Shown here one piece after another: positions 10,111 through 21,884 of a DNA stretch of 64,000 bases. Position 1 is the stretch's first letter. Each line of letters starts with the position of its first letter. The stretch lies in the NCBI GenBank assembly GCA_948470475.1, contig OX419346.1:11030343-11094342 (forward strand), read 5' to 3'. Origin of the DNA: Galaxea fascicularis. Its lineage: Eukaryota; Cnidaria; Anthozoa; Scleractinia; Euphylliidae. Below the pieces are notes generated by a model. It did not search any database and had not been told where the DNA came from. It saw only the letters and a program-made list of their open reading frames with translations. The position numbers and the translations under genes are program-made.

Positions 10111-11472
10111 GCCCGCAAATGATCCCCGGACTGGAAATGATCCCCAAATCGGACTGCAAATGATCCCCGGACCGGAAATGGTATCTTTATTAATAAAGAA
10201 GAATGGAATGAACTCAAGAATTTGGAAGGTGGACTAAACTTTATATACTTTTTATGTTTTCTCATAACGCAACAATCATTATATTTAAATGCTTTGCATG
10301 CAATTTTATAACTTTATCTGTAACAGCTCAGTGCAACAGAACAATTTTCCTGTAAATTGTAAAATACATGTATATTTTTCCTTCTACGATTAAAAATGTG
10401 TACGAATTATGCGACACTCCCCATTTTTCAAACAGGGCTAAACAATAAAAGTAAATTTCAACAGTACAACTAAAAAAAATTAATTCAGAAAAGATCTTTT
10501 ACTGAAAAATTCCCCACGATATTCAACAAACGTCCATTGAATTAATTAGTTCTTTTTCTTTATAACCCAAGATCAAATGAGCGTAAGAGAAGACATCATT
10601 TTAATACTCTTTGCAAGCGCAAGAAAATTAAAGATAGGGCCACTTACGAATTTACAAGCTCTTAGATAAAGAAAGGAGAAAATTAAAATTGAACTCCTAA
10701 TTTGATGATAACTAGACCTTTCATCGGTCAAAGCGCTTGTGATGCCGTTCAAATCTTGCCCGCTAACGTCACGTGGTCCTTATATAATCTACGCCACTGC
10801 TCTGAGAAGAAGAAGGCTAACTCAAGTGGTGAGCCATATTGGCGGCAAGTTAAAAAGTTTTCGAAAATAGTTTAAAAAATAGATTAATTTCGATTTCATG
10901 TTAAAATTCTAGCTTGGCTGTTACCACCATGAGAAACTCATCTGAATTATGAACTCTGTTCTCTCCTATGTAGCTGTCACTTTTGCACGACAGTATGTTT
11001 TGCTCTGTTCTCATGCATTAAAAAATTCCCACGAGCAAATAAATCCACTGGTTCAAGCGTATGTTGGGCTCACGAACGAGTCCCGATAAAGTTTGCTAAA
11101 ACAGAGTTTTAAAATCTTACAGCAAGAGCGAATTGAAAAGGAAAAATAACGGTGTCATAATCTTCGAAAGTGACACGTTAGAATCTTGTGCACTTCCATA
11201 AGTGTTCAGACAGCGTAAGTATCGTAAACTATTCATTCCTTTTTGTTTTTTATTTGCCCAAAACTTATAAACTGTCGTGCAAATTTTGTTATTTGGCACA
11301 GTATATTTAACGGTTTTTGTTGTTGCTTTTATGCCCGAGTGAGGATTTTGCCTTTCCTCATATATCCGCGGGCTTTTCATACAGTCCACACCATTCGGGA
11401 TTTTTTGCAGTATCATTTATTGAGGTCATTTCCTGTCCGGGGATCATTTCCGGGCCGGGATAATTTGCGGGC
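10111..11472. mobile_element. Non-autonomous DNA transposon with 8-bp target duplication
   Basis: Imperfect terminal inverted repeats start GCCCGCAAATGATCCCC at 10111 and end (reverse complement) GCCCGCAAATTATCCC at 11472. Identical CTGTACAG flanks lie at 10103-10110 and 11473-11480, an apparent 8-bp target-site duplication (possibly 10 bp, GCCTGTACAG). Inside the left end the motif GATCCCC recurs three times. No transposase is seen in the 1.36 kb, only short ORFs, so the copy is non-autonomous. An 8-bp duplication would fit a hAT-like mover; superfamily not proven. Confidence 0.65.
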
Positions 11473-14395
11473 CTGTACAGACCTACTCTGTTCGTCGTAT
11501 GAGTCGTTCGTAACATACCTGGGTTTCACTTGGAAAACTTCATTTGGTTCTTTAGAAACAAGGAAATACAATAGAGAACAATCGCCATGAGTCCCTACAA
11601 GCGTATAACAGAGAATAGGCAGGGTATCAGCAAAATCCCCTTCAAATTTTCTTAAAAATGACTACAACTTCTGAATATTCCTTTTACCCAACCACACGGT
11701 GTTTGCCTGATCTTTGACCTATATCTCTGAGGGGGGTTATCAATTAGAAGCAATTATCTAACTGGAATGGACTCTTTATGGTAACCAAGCAAACACAGTC
11801 ACTGTGACGTGAACAAGCACGCTGTCAGTGACCGCGCAGGGGGTGGGGTTGGGGAGCTTTAGCCCCCCCTTCCCCCCCTTCCCCCCTTCCCCCCCCCCTC
11901 CACACACACACACTTTTTTTCTCGGATCACTCTCGAATCACTATTTCTTTTTCCATAAGTAAATCTGGTCTGTACAAAAAACGAACATCACATTATTTTA
12001 TGTCAAATATACGGATCTCTTACGAAACGCTGACTTCTTCTGATCTGCGCATTTCGACCCAATTTAGCTTTTTGAGGGTTTTCTCGTACAAACACGGCTG
12101 GGTGAGGCAATTTGTCGTTAGGTTTGTTCCTGAACCGACAAAAAAGGATCTATTTCTAGATCCATTTCGAGCCATTTCAGAAGACTTTAATTTCAAATTT
12201 TCCCGGGAGTGCATGCCCTCGGACCACCCTAGTTGGCTCACGATTACGCGTTCGCATTAGCTCCCCCCTCCTCCTCACTCTAAAATCCGCTCAGCGTTCC
12301 CTGTGTCTGATGCTATTAGTTTTTTTACGTCGTTAAAACAACCCAATAATTTGTGTGAAGACAAGGACAACTAACTTTTGGACAATTTTCTCTCTAAAGT
12401 TGCTTTTTTTGTTCCTGAGAAAACACCTGCCACATTCCGAACTAATGGAAATTGACTTTATATACACGTAACTTTGAATAATTTATGTGCAATGGTCCAT
12501 GGATAAATATAGAATACCGCCCATTTTAGGGAAGGGTGACAGCATCAACCAGGCGTATTTTAGTAAGGTACAAGAGTCGTAAACAGTTGCAGCTTGTCCA
12601 CTGATGTATGCTGTCATCATGATCAATCGAGGTCCACACAGCTTACTCTCGGAACTACCCGCGTAATTTTCAGGCCCGTAGCCAGGATTTTGAATGGGAA
12701 GGTGTGTGAGACCGCCATCAGCGGACCGCTCGAGCGCTTCCCGCGCGAGTTGATAGGGGAGTCTCTCTTCAGAACCACACAAAACGGCTCTTTCCGTAGC
12801 CACAACACAAGGAAAGGTCTGGTCTTTCCGTGATCTTAGTTAAGAATTAAGTGACGGAGTTTTTACGCAGTGTTCATTCAATTCAAATTCAAATTTAAGA
12901 TCTGGTTTATTAGTGACTGTTCATCGGACGGACCACTTGATTAAAACTCTTTTATCATCAATACGCGCGGCCAAATGAGAAACTGCCTTCTGTAAAACGT
13001 GCCATTTTACGGGCCAAACTGGAAATACCAGGGCTGAAAATGCATTTTGCCGCTCTGTGAACGGGAAGACTATTTTTTTTTTAATATAAACTGGATTATG
13101 AAAACTAGATTATCTTGTACTTTTATTGTAAACAAATAGGAATTTTATTTGGCTCTTGTTTGGCTGATAGTATTGTAGCAACAACTGTTCTTACCATAGT
13201 TTCATACTACATCTCAGTCTGTTAAAAATTTCTTCTTATTAAATGAATTTGTACGATTTGGCCTTGTGTATTGATAATAATGATAATCACATATAGTTTA
13301 TTTGTGTCCCTCGTAGCATCATTTGCATGGCGTTGTTATTGTACGGACATGAGTTCGGACATAAACGGACATGAGACGGATTGAGGTCGGTCGAGTTCGG
13401 CAATCGAACCAAATCGAACTCACAAATATAAATTGGACAATCGAAGTCAATCGAACGTTTCATTTCCGAACTATTGATTTTTGGAAAAACGGTATAAAAA
13501 AAAAAGACGGGAAAAACATGTTTACGATGGGCTTGCTTTGTAAGTAGGGTTATCGTTACCAGAGCTCACGTACAGCAACCATGCAAGCGGGCAGTCAGAG
13601 CACATAACATATCACGTTTGTTGAAACTGAATTTATATGCCATCACTGTTAAATTGTACAATCATGAAAAATTAACTTTCTTACTTTTCAAATGAAGAAT
13701 GATTGTCGCAGTTGTGATCGCAATTTTTACAATTTTAGTTAATTGTCAGTAGTTCCACATTTTGACTTATTTGCTTTCGTCCACAACATTCGGAAAGTGG
13801 GAGAGGAACTCTGATCTCCGTCAAACTAGCTATTTGTTTAAAATTATGATTGGTTAGTTTGTATGACGTCATGACGCTAGAATGTTGAACAATTTATAAA
13901 TGTAAATTTTACAAACTTAAGTAATCTATAAAAGTAGTTTTCCTTTTCTGCAAGTTGTGGGCGCCGTTCGGTCGTATAATAATTTAAGCATGTCTCGTCT
14001 AAATGACAATACTAATAATTAAATACATCTTTTTCCTGTGAGGCTGGTATCTGCCACATTTAATTCGCTTTACGTGTCATCTATCAGTAGTTTTGAGTAA
14101 TTCAAATGTGTCAATGACAATTATCGACATAAAAAATACAAAACTAAAGAAAAACCTTTCCTATAGCTTTGTCGGCTTAATTCTTTAAAGATGACCATTA
14201 TCTTGTTTCCTTTATGATAGAGAGAACTAATTTGCTTAATACATCTCGAATAGCTTTGCACCAAAGGTCAAACTCCGCTTCAAACTCGTTGCGTGAGGTG
14301 CACATATAACCAGTATTTAATCAATTTGTATTGAAACTGGCAGGCACGAATTTCAGTTTTATTATGCACTCCAAGGCGAGTGATATTTGAGGTTG
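11473..14395. other. Intergenic
   Basis: Contains a C-rich low-complexity run with a (CA)n end (11863-11912) and a GGCCCGTAGCCAGGATTTTG segment near 12673 that resembles a dispersed repeat terminus. A TTCAAATTCAAATTTAAG tail near 12880 looks like a LINE 3' tail. No supportable gene. Confidence 0.45.
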
Positions 14396-14860
14396 TTCAC
14401 TGTATTTAGCAATAAATTTTGGAATCACTCACAACGCACTTAACAATTCCAGTATTGAAGCTAAAATACGCGGTTTCCGCAGAAAACATTAAATTTTTCT
14501 GGCACTAGTACTTCGTACATCACACAACACCTAAAATTCAATATGAAATGGTTACCTTCATATTTCTCAGGTTTCCCGCGGTGTTAGACTAACAAATAAT
14601 ACCACTGGAATACGACCTTAAAGAGGCTTATTGAAGTGAAAAAAATCCAATTGCATACTTTACCGATATACACTGATACAAATTTTAGAATCGCTGACTG
14701 CGCACGCAATAATTCTAGTATGTTTTAGCATTCAAATTTGAATATTTGGCATCTCCAACAAAATTAAATTGATTCTACTGGCGCCCGTACTTATCAAAAT
14801 ATTCCCTAAACAAATTCAACATGAAATAGTTACCTTCGTGTTATCAGGTTTCCGGAGATG
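14396..14860. repeat. Diverged tandem duplication
   Basis: Two blocks (about 14396-14583 and 14667-14860) share ordered similarity. AAATTTTGGAATCACTCAC corresponds to AAATTTTAGAATCGCTGAC, and CAATATGAAATGGTTACC to CAACATGAAATAGTTACC followed by TCAGGTTTCC. They are clearly old; no coding seen. Confidence 0.55.
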
Positions 14861-15116
14861 CTCATGATCAGAAGACTGACAAACGGGAATATTAAATACT
14901 GATGTACACGTCACATACAAAAATACAGCTATCATTAATAATGCCAATAAATTATTATCTATTATTCTACGAGTGTGTTTTGATGTTCCGCTGCATTTTG
15001 TGATAAATGTTGAAGCGTTTTCTTTGTAATGATAATAAATGGGATAATAACAATGATTTGAATCTAAAATCTTTATTACAAGAACTTAACTCCTAATAAA
15101 ATCATACGCATACCTA

Positions 15117-15243
15117 GGGCTCGGTTCAAACGTCGAACTTCTCCGAATCGAACCGAATCGAATGCTAATCAGGAAAATCTTTTGTTCTACCTCATTTGCA
15201 TTAGATTCGGCACCTGAAAAGTTCGGCATATGAACCGGACCTT
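15117..15243. repeat. Short MITE, GTTCAAACGTCGAAC family
   Basis: Starts GGGCTCGGTTCAAACGTCGA and ends GAAAAGTTCGGCATATGAAC-CGGACC, an imperfect inverted repeat. Same family as the larger copy at 47210-47598 and remnants near 30580-30790 and 50285-50425. Confidence 0.6.
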
Positions 15244-16207
15244 AGTAATGTACACTTTCAGCATGTTCCGCTACCTCGGCCGATACGTCGTGGCTCCGAT
15301 AGGGCAGTGTTACCACATAAATAAACCGTCGATGTACTTAACAAATTTATTTGATTTTCAAGGTAAAAACAGAAAGAACTTCTGGGTCTGCACACGATAA
15401 AGGACTGATACGAACTGACGCAAATTACAACAATGAGAATAGTATAGCAAGACTAATCTAACGACAACTTTCGATCATAGGCTAAGGTGTGGCGATTCCT
15501 ATCTCAAAGAAAAAATGCGGCTGTCTGCACGGAAACTAAGTAAACAATCATTAGAAAGAAATCAAAAGCAATAATCACGCAATGTTCAATGATCTGCTGT
15601 AGTGTGACGGCACACAGCAAATATAAAAATTTCGTAGTCTAATTCGTGTTGTACGAGAATAAACATTTTTAACGTCAAGTCTTCATAATAACAAAAATAA
15701 GAAGAAGAATCTGGAGGCCGCCTCCCATGCTTCGAAGCTTGGAGCTGAAAATAGCCCTGAACAGTACGGACAGCTGAAAGAGGAAAAGAGAATGACAAAC
15801 TGAAAGAAGAAACCGGCATTTCTTGGTCAGTTTTTAAGACAGGCAGAGAGTTTGTCTCTTGCTGTGGTTGAAGAAGAAGTAGACAGAAAGGTTGTTAACT
15901 GTTAAGATTGACGAGCTGGCTGTTAATTAGCTCAAATGTAGGCTCTGTAATAGTGCAGAAGAAATCAGTGAATCACATAGTTTGTGAACGTTCGATGTTG
16001 GCTCAGAGAGAGTAAAAGGTAGAGATGACGGTGCCGCGAAAGCTGTCCGTTGAAGTCTGTGCAGAATAATGGCTTGGAATGTGCTGACAAATGGGATGAG
16101 CATGCTCCTGGAAAAGTTCAAGAGTCTGAAGAAGTTAGGATCTTTTGGGATTCTCGCATACAGACTGACTACCAGATTCAACACAACAGAGCTGGGCTGA
16201 CCTGGTC
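15244..16207. other. Intergenic
   Basis: No exon, RNA gene or repeat that I can support. Confidence 0.4.
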
Positions 16208-16960
16208 GTGTTGGCAATCTGCCAAATAATTACTCGGGCTTCCTGTGGAAGGCCCGAGTCTAAATCTGTCGTCCCTTTTTTCTTTTTTTTTTCGTTGTTT
16301 TCCACAAATCTCATTTCCGCAGGCGTTAACGATGAACCTGTAAAACCCGGTAAAAACCAATTTACGTTTTGTTTACGCTTGTCTTGTCGGTTGAAAAGCA
16401 AGGCACAAAGCAACTGTGGATTCCTCGACGGATTTTCAAAGGAAAAAGTTGACATATCTACAGCTATGGCAAACGGTGTCGTATCCAATACGCTCAAACC
16501 ACTTACAAACGCACACGCCATTCGCGGTAGACCCACACTAAATGATGATGGTGAGTGTACATTTCGAAACGGCTCGTTCCGCGAACTCGAAGCAAATGTG
16601 AGAAATATTATGAGATCAAATGAGCTGAATGAGCTATCAATGAGTACAAATAGTGCACAAACTTTGACTACCAATGACAAATGTTCCTTGACGAACTTGA
16701 GTGGAAACTTTGACACGAACAGTTTAGGTGCTGGCGAATACAAGATACCCGTTGATGATGAGATTAGAGGTACAAAGATGAACAGCAGTAGTAACAACAG
16801 CAACAGGAAAGCGGCCATGTTGGGTGATGAAGAACCCACGCATCGAAGCGAAGATGCAAGTAACGTTTTTACTTTTATGGCTATTGTCACCAGTATTTCT
16901 TTCTTTTGTATACTTTACATTGTGGATTATCAGTTGTATCATGTCTGTGTAGTGTGTTAG
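16208..16960 (+). CDS. Unrecognised ORF with C-terminal membrane segment
   Basis: Open for 250 codons. The later part, from an ATG near 16466 (MANGVVSNTLKPLTNAH), has a hydrophilic, Asn/Ser/Thr-rich character. It is followed by a single hydrophobic segment (FTFMAIVTSISFFCILYIV) close to the C-terminus, as in a tail-anchored protein. The antisense frame is also open for 251 codons, and the early part is a poly-pyrimidine translation, so part of the openness is compositional. There is no known domain. It lies just upstream of another unrecognised ORF on the same strand; they could be exons of one gene or fragments of a transposon. Low confidence. Confidence 0.25.
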   Translation: MLAICQIITRASCGRPESKSVVPFFFFFSLFSTNLISAGVNDEPVKPGKNQFTFCLRLSCRLKSKAQSNCGFLDGFSKEKVDISTAMANGVVSNTLKPLTNAHAIRGRPTLNDDGECTFRNGSFRELEANVRNIMRSNELNELSMSTNSAQTLTTNDKCSLTNLSGNFDTNSLGAGEYKIPVDDEIRGTKMNSSSNNSNRKAAMLGDEEPTHRSEDASNVFTFMAIVTSISFFCILYIVDYQLYHVCVVC

Positions 16961-17034
16961 TTTTATGTGCAATCTTGTACCTTCGCGTGTTCTACATGAA
17001 TGTGTTCAGTTTATAAGTTGTATCAACACAACTG

Positions 17035-17457
17035 TTGGATGTACTTGAAAAATGCGGGGTATTTGAGAAGGCAATGCAGTTATCTGTACAAGATCAACGT
17101 GATGCCTTAGTGGAAATAAGATATAGAAAGGAATTCAGATCTCGTTATGCTACGTTTGCGTATTTTAACGACAACCGTGAATGCCATGTGCCATCAAGAC
17201 GTTGTGATCGCGAGCCCAGTAGGATACCAGTGAAAAAGCTAAAAAGTCTGTCACAGAAAAGCAAAAAACTAAGATTGTTTGTGTGGGAAAGAGTTCTCAA
17301 GCAAACTCCGTTGTCGTCGAAACTTCATCGTTACATCAAATCTAGGCTAAGAAGAACTCGAACTACAAAGAGGCCAACAGTAAATGGAAGGTTTGTACAA
17401 AAAGTGAGGAAGAAGCCAATCGAGTTTGAGTCACAAAATACATGTATAATTTTATAG
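17035..17457 (+). CDS. Unrecognised basic protein or exon
   Basis: The 140-codon frame opens at a TTG, so in a eukaryote it starts either at the ATG at codon 14 or by splicing from upstream. It has an amphipathic N-terminal part (KAMQLSVQDQRDALVEIRYRK), a Cys-containing middle, and a strongly basic C-terminal half (KKLKSLSQKSKKLRLFVWER, then RRTRTTKRPTVNGRFVQKVRKK). Basic helices ending in GRF recall nucleic-acid-binding tails, but I cannot assign a family. The next feature downstream is a LINE 3' fragment, so origin from a retroelement is possible. Confidence 0.3.
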   Translation: MDVLEKCGVFEKAMQLSVQDQRDALVEIRYRKEFRSRYATFAYFNDNRECHVPSRRCDREPSRIPVKKLKSLSQKSKKLRLFVWERVLKQTPLSSKLHRYIKSRLRRTRTTKRPTVNGRFVQKVRKKPIEFESQNTCIIL

Positions 17458-17465
17458 ATTAGGCT

Positions 17466-17925
17466 GTGCGGAAATCATCCGCAACATCCATTTGCCACTC
17501 GAAAAGCCCGAGTGAAGGCCAATACGGCCTCAGCCTAGTTGACATAGTAGTACCAAGGGATGCCAGAGTAGAAGTGAAGGAGAAAGAGAAGATTGATAAA
17601 TACCAAGATCTAGCAAGGGAAGTGAGAAAGCTTGAGAAGGTCAAGACGAAAGTTGTACCGATTGTTGTGGGGGCACTTGGGACGATCCCAAAAGGATTGA
17701 TGGGCCATCTTGAATATATTGGTGTGAACCTTAGCGTAGATCACATTAAAAAAAAACTGCCTTATTAGGAATAGCCAAAATCCTCCGACGGGTTCTACAG
17801 CACGGAGGTTGCAGGATGTCACTTGTATCGTGTCGGGAATTGTTTTCCAGTTGAACAATATGAAATGCGGCTCCAAATAATAATAATAATTATAATCATA
17901 ATCATAATCGTGTAATCATAGTCTG
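17466..17925 (+). pseudogene. LINE polyprotein C-terminal fragment with AT-rich microsatellite tail
   Basis: The frame reads SLVDIVVPRDARVEVKEKEK, then KYQDLAREVRKL and KTKVVPIVVGALGTIPKGL. This C-terminal segment is typical of non-LTR retrotransposon polyproteins in invertebrates (established family resemblance). A stop at 17768 and frame changes follow, then an (AAT)n/(AATC)n tail from about 17875. It is a 5'-truncated, dead copy. Confidence 0.65.
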
Positions 17926-19565
17926 TCAAGTTTACACAACACAGTGCTAACGTAACGCCTATGGAAGGCATCATAATAATGACGAATATACGAACAATCA
18001 CTGATATTGCGCAAAATCCAAAATACGCATGTTCATATGCTTAAAGATCGTGCACCGCATTGATTGCCTAGGTAAATTTCTTTTCCATGACATGGTAAAA
18101 AATTTAACCCTCCACGGGAAACAGTCATTAAGGTGAACACACGCACACGGCACGGCCGCACGTTAGAAAAATAGGCAGTCAAGGACTGCGGTGGCTACTG
18201 CTGAATTAAAAACTTTTTTCTCATACACGTGAAAGGGATCAAAGATGTTGCACAGTTGCAAGGAAGCACTGCGTGAAACCCTTATATATATTTACATCAT
18301 TTTGGTCAAGGAGTATGCTGGCTTAGTTACGCAAGTTGACGTAAGCTGCAGCTGTTTGCAGTTTGCAAGCGAGCGTAGAATTTCCGTTCAGTTAGAACGA
18401 TTAAGAGTTGAAAAGAATAGTGATAATCGGAAACCATGTATCAATATACCGCATAAATCACTGCGAATTCACACTTCTGGACTGCATCTTCCAATCCGTT
18501 TGTATCCGTTCAAAATTTGTATTCTTTGTTCTGTCCTTTATTTTGGCTTACTGTAATCACATGTTGTAATCTGCGAAACGAAACGAAACGAAATGAATAT
18601 CTGTAGTTTGCGAAATGAACTCAAAATCAATATTTTGGGACATGAACATCTGTATTTTGCGAAACAAAAATCTGTATTTTGTGTACTGAAAATCCCTACC
18701 TTACGAAAGTATCCACTAACAGGAGGCTGAATCGGTTTCATGACAAAAACAAAACTTCAATGTCGATGTCGCCATGTAAACAATAACATGCAGTCGAAAC
18801 TTCTTTCCGGTCTCATCCCACGTAAACAAAGTGGCCATAGAACTCAAAGCCAAGATTTAATAAGTTGAAATATCGAATTAGAAATTACATTCTTGAACCC
18901 GAAAGTCGACAGAGCAAAGGATTCTTGTCTGTCCTTATAATAAGCTTTGCTGGAATTAACATTCGAGAGCGCTACTTGTTTTAAATTGTTCGTTATCATC
19001 ACGACATCACCACAGATCATGCAGATTTGACACTCAAAAAGTCAAAAATTATTATCTAGGATTCTGTTCTGAATGTAGAAAGCCCGTTCGAAATCTTGCT
19101 TGAGGCTTAAAATGACCAGATTTTGAAACAAAAACTTTATAATTTTGCTACACGCTACTATACTTGTGGGTAAAAGGGGCTTACAAATGTATAAATAATT
19201 GACAAGACGCCTACCGCTAAGAATGTTCAAATCATTGCGAACACAAGGTAGAGTCGGTAAATTCTTGTAAATTACAAACAACGAAGTCGCTCGGTGATTG
19301 GTTCCGAAGTTTATTATTCTTGCGTGTCCTGTGGTCTCTCGAAAATTACGAACATCTACGTCGCTCAGTGATTGGTTCCGAAGTTTATTTTTCTTGCGTT
19401 GCTTTCTTGGGTATTCTGTACATAGTTACGCATTTACGGACACAACCCGATGACTCTGTGGCTTCGCCTCTTCGAGGCAGTAGCCACAACAAAAGAAGAG
19501 TGTATCAACACGATGGCTGGGTGTAAGTCACTTTCCTTATTAGAGTCCAAGTTATCATTTTCCTT
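17926..19565. other. Intergenic
   Basis: Contains an (ACGAA)n-type short repeat near 18573-18595 and otherwise no supportable gene. Short ORFs lack protein-like composition. Confidence 0.4.
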
Positions 19566-19580
19566 CACAAAAATTTGGAA

Positions 19581-19620
<40 letters not shown>

Positions 19621-19811
19621 GGATTCTAAAAGCTGACGTTTCGAGCGTTAGCCCTTCGTCAGAGCGAATTGAGGAATTATGGGTTGTCACTTGTGTGTAG
19701 TTTTTATAGTGGAGTAGGAGCTACGCTATTGGTTAAATAAAAAGCGTTCGTTAATACCGTGGGGATTAAGGGTGCAGTATCAACTCTGTTGATAATACCA
19801 AATTTTTGTGT
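19566..19811. mobile_element. Inverted-repeat-bounded retroelement fragment carrying a ribozyme-like motif
   Basis: About 33-bp inverted repeats (19566-19598 and 19778-19811) differ by one mismatch and one inserted A. Each contains TTATCAACAGAGTTGATA or its complement. The interior contains the hammerhead-like motif annotated separately. Such motifs are known from terminal repeats of Penelope-like elements, so this may be a Penelope-derived fragment or a MITE; there is no coding sequence. Confidence 0.55.
19621..19670 (-). ncRNA. Hammerhead-ribozyme-like motif (type I, minimal helix III)
   Basis: On the minus strand CTGACGA (19662-19656) matches the conserved CUGANGA box. It is followed by a GGGC-TAAC-GCTC hairpin (helix II), then GAAAC and GTC, which supply the GAAA box and an NUH cleavage triplet. 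Flanking GCT/AGC and ATTC/GAAT can form helix I with a bulge. Helix III is reduced to ACGT, as in dimeric minimal hammerheads. The 10.1/11.1 pair would be A-C, a departure from the usual G-C. Activity is not shown by the sequence alone. Confidence 0.55.
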
Positions 19812-21675
19812 ACTACTTCCCCACTGACGCAGCACCACAGTTTCTAAAAACTACCCTCTTTATTGTTTTCCTTCGCACGCTGAAGACAATACAGCGTGTT
19901 GAGATTCCTGTGTGCGATGTCGCTCGTATCGACACAGTGATCGTGTCAGCAATTCCGTCCGGGTTGCCCACAGATACAAATTAGATTCACCTGTTAGAGA
20001 AGACAATGCTGGGGTCCGGCTATTAAAAGCGAACATGTAATAATTATGCGTATCGTCAAAAGCAAACATTTTCTCTGATCTTTAGTTAGCACGAATGATT
20101 AGACGTCTGTTCAGATAATTCATTCCAGGGATGAAATGTTGTTTTGAAGATGTTTTAGTTTGCATTCGAGTTTCAATCTTCGCTCGTTTCCCACGCGTGG
20201 AAAAAAAACCACCGAAAGCACCAAAATAAGAGACGAAGCGTGTCAACAAACCCGCCAAAGGATTTTTAAATGTGATTCAACCGTGAGTCAACACCATCCA
20301 AAACGCCACTCAACTGAAAGCAAGCGAGAGTTACATCCCTATTATGGTTTACTTAAGGAGACTTATCTCTCAAATCCCAGCAAAATCTTCAAAGCTTGTA
20401 AATGTTGCATATAATATTGGACCCCGACTCTTGTTGGATCAAATTTCATACTATGCAAATTTGACAGGTACAGTATGGGGCCCAGTTCTCGGCCACAAAA
20501 AACGTTAACTTGTATTTCTTACCTTGGAATAGCCGTAAGCACTTAACACTTCACACACAAGCATCTACAACAGTGCAAGCCAAATAGCAGTGTTTTGAAA
20601 TTTTAAATGGAAGGCAGAAGAAGCACCGTTCTTAAGTTCTAAAGTTTTTCTTGACACTACAAACTAACAACACTAGCAATCTCCTAGCGATACTTAGACT
20701 ACATGTCTCCAAATCCCAGACATCTGTGGCCATCATTTCCATAACCTGCGATCAGGCGATTGTTTGTTTTCGGCGAATGGGAACCGAAAAAAAACAAACG
20801 CCAACTACATTTACTTTACGAGTCGTCTGCCGTCCCTCGGATACCTACCTGTCAACACCGACGTTATGATGCGTCATGCTATAATTGTCGGCTAATGGGA
20901 ATTTACCGGACGTTCACGCGGCTTGAAGAAAAGAGCGAAGGCTAGGCGCTTCCATGGCAAGTTGTGGAGATGTCGTTAGCGAAGTCATCGTAAATTAACC
21001 CTTTGACTCCTGCGTGTTTTGCATAAATAGAGTTTGGTCAAGATCAGAAAAAATAATTGTACTGCGCAGTAGATAATTATTAATTGTAGGCCTTTTTTAA
21101 AGTTAAGTTCTTCGCGATCTTGAACGAAAATTCCGCTTAAGGAATCATTTTCTAATGTCAAAGGCTTTGGTTGCCCATCAAAGAATGACAAAAAAACATC
21201 TTGAAGGAAAAAATTGGTAAAACAGTTGTCAACTCAACTCCGCTTCCTAAAGGCAATATGAATTAACGAAGACAAAATAATCAACAAACAGTTTTTCCAG
21301 CCAAACATTTTATATTGGAATAATCAATGATTTTGTTGTCAGGAGAGAAACGTTTGATTTCCTTGCGAGCGTGGACACAAACACGTTGCGTTCACACATG
21401 CTTCACCTTTATTCAAACTGATCACTCCATCGTAAATTGCGCTACTTTCCAAGCCGTTGTGTTTTGGAAATTGTAACAACCGTGAGTCTTCTCTAGATAA
21501 ATGCCATTTCATAACAGAGCACAGCGTGGCATGGTACAGCGATGCTTATGCCCATGTGCAAAACTGAACTATACTGGAATTGAGTTGGAATGCTGGACTG
21601 GATATTACATTTCTCCCTTCTTCCAGAGACGGTACGTTCTTACTCTTAAATAAAACGCAACTAGAAAACATTGTC
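19812..21675. other. Intergenic
   Basis: No supportable gene. Short ORFs (for example at 20160-20414) show no domain. The 21546-21675 part may be the degenerate 3' side of the adjoining gypsy element, but no LTR is recognisable. Confidence 0.4.
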
Positions 21676-21884
21676 CTAAATGTCCAATGTTCTAAGCTTG
21701 AACAGAAAAATGTTTCTGGGTTTATTAATGTCGACCATTTCCTCTGTAATGGCGATAATCTCCTCTTGGACTGACTGAGGGTTGGCATTCAGCAGGATTT
21801 TCTCTCTCCAATCCTCTGTGGTTGGGTCTTCTTCCCGGTCGTCCCTCTCTTCACTGGTATTGTCCTGGATCAAAGCGTTGGCAA
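21676..21884 (-). pseudogene. Ty3/gypsy pol, C-terminal fragment left of LINE insertion
   Basis: The minus-strand frame reads IQDNTSEERDDREEDPTTED and ends after KPRNIFLFKLRTLDI at 21676. It continues directly, once the LINE is ignored, from the integrase C-terminal frame that stops at about 25664. The two halves share the duplicated AAAGCGTTGGCAA. Acidic C-terminal tail of a gypsy integrase polyprotein. Confidence 0.6.
21872..21884. repeat. Left target-site duplication of the LINE
   Basis: AAAGCGTTGGCAA, repeated exactly at 25652-25664 after the poly-A of the LINE. Confidence 0.85.

Noticed and set aside
16135..16890. 251-codon minus-strand ORF
   Set aside because: It overlaps the 16208-16960 frame and is low-complexity (runs of Leu, Phe and Ser from purine-rich sequence); no domain.
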